A stretch of 64,000 bases of DNA from Luteimicrobium xylanilyticum. Its GTDB lineage: Bacteria; Actinomycetota; Actinomycetes; Actinomycetales; Cellulomonadaceae. The translations under genes and the position numbers were made by a program. Numbering within the stretch: the first letter of the stretch is position 1; every line of letters starts with the position of its first letter. The notes under the pieces are model-generated. The model saw nothing but the letters and a program-made list of their open reading frames with translations, had not been told where the DNA came from and did no database searches. Below, in pieces: positions 63,116 to 64,000 of the stretch. The stretch lies in the NCBI RefSeq assembly GCF_009429125.1, contig NZ_CP045529.1, forward strand, positions 62,001-126,000. Reading direction: 5' to 3'.

Positions 63116-63411
63116 CGGTCGGAGAGCGCCCACGCCGCACCGGCCGCGACGCCCGCGACCGTGAGCACCGACGGCCAGGCGCCGATCTTCTTCGCGAGCG
63201 GGTGCGACAGCCCGAACGCGCCGACGTACGTGGCGGCGAGCGCCGTCGTCGTCGCCGGGCCCGACCGCGCGAGCCAGTGCCGGCCGGCGAGCACGCCGCC
63301 GGCCGCGAGGACGACGCCCGCGAGCGCCCGGACCTTCGTCGCCCGCCCGACGGCGTAGCCCCCGACGAGGGAGCCGGCGACGAGGGGAGCGGTGGGGAAG
63401 CTGGAAGCCAT
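63106..63411 (-). CDS. Hypothetical small membrane protein
   Basis: A 101-residue protein with three or four hydrophobic helices (about 8-24, 28-45, 55-72, 78-96) and basic loops. No family recognised. It overlaps the MOSC gene end by ten bases, convergently. Coding status rests on its clean hydrophobic pattern and ATG start. Confidence 0.6.
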   Translation of the reverse strand: MASSFPTAPLVAGSLVGGYAVGRATKVRALAGVVLAAGGVLAGRHWLARSGPATTTALAATYVGAFGLSHPLAKKIGAWPSVLTVAGVAAGAAWALSDRQA

Positions 63412-63512
63412 GCTCCGACGCTAGCCCCGTCCGATGAGAAATCCGGGCCCGGGGGGTCTGTCCTGGTGTGAGGGTGGGCACACGGCCCGCCCGGGCAGCG
63501 AAGGAGCCGGTC

Positions 63513-64000
63513 ATGGGCAGCACCTACCTGGGCCTCTGGTACGAGTCGAGGGCCGAGGAGGCCGCCGAGCTGTACGTCTCGATCTTCCCGAACTCGCGGA
63601 TCGTCTCGACGGTGCGTCACGACGAGGCCGTCCCCGACCAGGAGCCGGGCGTGAAGGCGACACCGGGGTCCGTGTTCTACGTCGACTTCGAGCTCGACGG
63701 CCTGCACGTCCAGGCCCTCAACGGCGGACCGATGTTCCCGCACACGGAGGCCGCGTCGATCGTCGTGGACTGCGACGACCAGGCGCAGGTCGACGAGTAC
63801 TGGGAGAAGCTGACCGCCGACGGCGGCGAGCCCGGCCCGTGCGGGTGGCTCAAGGACAAGTTCGGGCTGAGCTGGCAGATCGTGCCGAAGCGGTTCGCCG
63901 AGATCATGTCGGACCCGGACCGGGAGGCCGCAGGTCGCGCGTTGAAGGCGATGATGACGATGGGCAAGCTGGACGTCGCGGCCCTCGAAGCCGCGTTCCG
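63513..64000 (+). CDS. VOC/PhnB-like protein, cut by the window end
   Basis: The first 162 residues of a PhnB / 3-demethylubiquinone-9 3-methyltransferase-like VOC protein: YESRAEEAAELYVSIFPNSRIVSTVRHDE at about residues 10-38, VFYVDFELDGLHVQALNGGPMFPHTEAASIVVDCDDQAQVDEYWEKLTADGGE (about 55-107), then CGWLKDKFGLSWQIVPKRFAEIM. Such proteins bind metal and small thiol or polyphenol ligands; the name is historical. GAAGGAGCCGGTC precedes the ATG at 63513. No stop before 64000. Confidence 0.87.
   Translation, partial: MGSTYLGLWYESRAEEAAELYVSIFPNSRIVSTVRHDEAVPDQEPGVKATPGSVFYVDFELDGLHVQALNGGPMFPHTEAASIVVDCDDQAQVDEYWEKLTADGGEPGPCGWLKDKFGLSWQIVPKRFAEIMSDPDREAAGRALKAMMTMGKLDVAALEAAF

Overview
The window is very G+C-rich DNA with actinobacterial gene content: several TetR, MarR, IclR, ArsR and MerR regulators, deazaflavin (F420)-type enzymes, an ATP-dependent DNA ligase, a secreted GH92 mannosidase and many GTG starts. 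The closest fit by eye is a soil actinobacterium of the Cellulomonas / Cellulosimicrobium / Promicromonospora type. This is inferred from gene content, not from a database match. I see no rRNA, tRNA, CRISPR array, complete insertion sequence or prophage.

Layout. 0-10.9 kb: small housekeeping and stress genes (RraA-like protein, P-loop kinase, VIT-family transporter, MerR/SulP pair, YnfA-like protein, two gene relics, TetR with a divergent MFS pump, ECF41-type sigma factor with DoxX, SRPBCC, DUF2809 and VOC proteins). 10.9-16.3 kb: a frameshifted phosphotransferase, an AlbA_2/GHKL regulator with lower G+C and a striking palindrome on its start codon, and a MarR/MFS pair whose pump is broken by an 11-bp tandem duplication. 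16.6-20 kb: a large secreted GH92 alpha-mannosidase. 20-29.6 kb: TetR/SDR pair, nitroreductase-like protein, SRPBCC-ArsR operon with twin operators, lipoprotein, AI-2E-family exporter, zinc alcohol dehydrogenase plus epimerase, FAD monooxygenase, TetR. 29.6-37.4 kb: a nested palindromic repeat, then the histidine-utilisation locus: IclR regulator, 16-bp palindrome, hutH, hutU, an M20 amidohydrolase, hutF and hutI, with stop/start overlaps at most junctions. 37.5-49.8 kb: DUF4287, PNPOx-family oxidase, oleate hydratase, CHY zinc finger, several small genes (two frameshifted), TetR/MFS pair, a decayed nitrate/sulfite reductase relic, DJ-1/PfpI, FAD oxidoreductase, DUF4396 and threonine aldolase. 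49.9-64 kb: frameshifted APC permease, two NAD-binding proteins, LLM oxidoreductase, SGNH hydrolase, DUF6584, DNA ligase, TetR/DUF1772, PRPP synthetase, pyruvate phosphate dikinase, MOSC protein, and a VOC/PhnB protein cut by the window end.

How the genes work together. The clearest pathway is histidine to glutamate: HutH, HutU, HutI and HutF give N-formylglutamate, and the M20 hydrolase sits where a HutG deformylase would be expected. Local regulator/target pairs, each with a visible inverted repeat, are the dominant design: MerR-SulP, TetR-MFS twice, MarR-MFS, TetR-SDR, ArsR-SRPBCC, IclR-hut and TetR-DUF1772. Two further sequence-level themes stand out. About twenty genes carry a TANNNT-like -10 box exactly six bases before the start codon, implying leaderless transcripts. 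Seven loci are broken: five by single small indels that restore a full-length gene exactly when corrected, and two by internal deletions.
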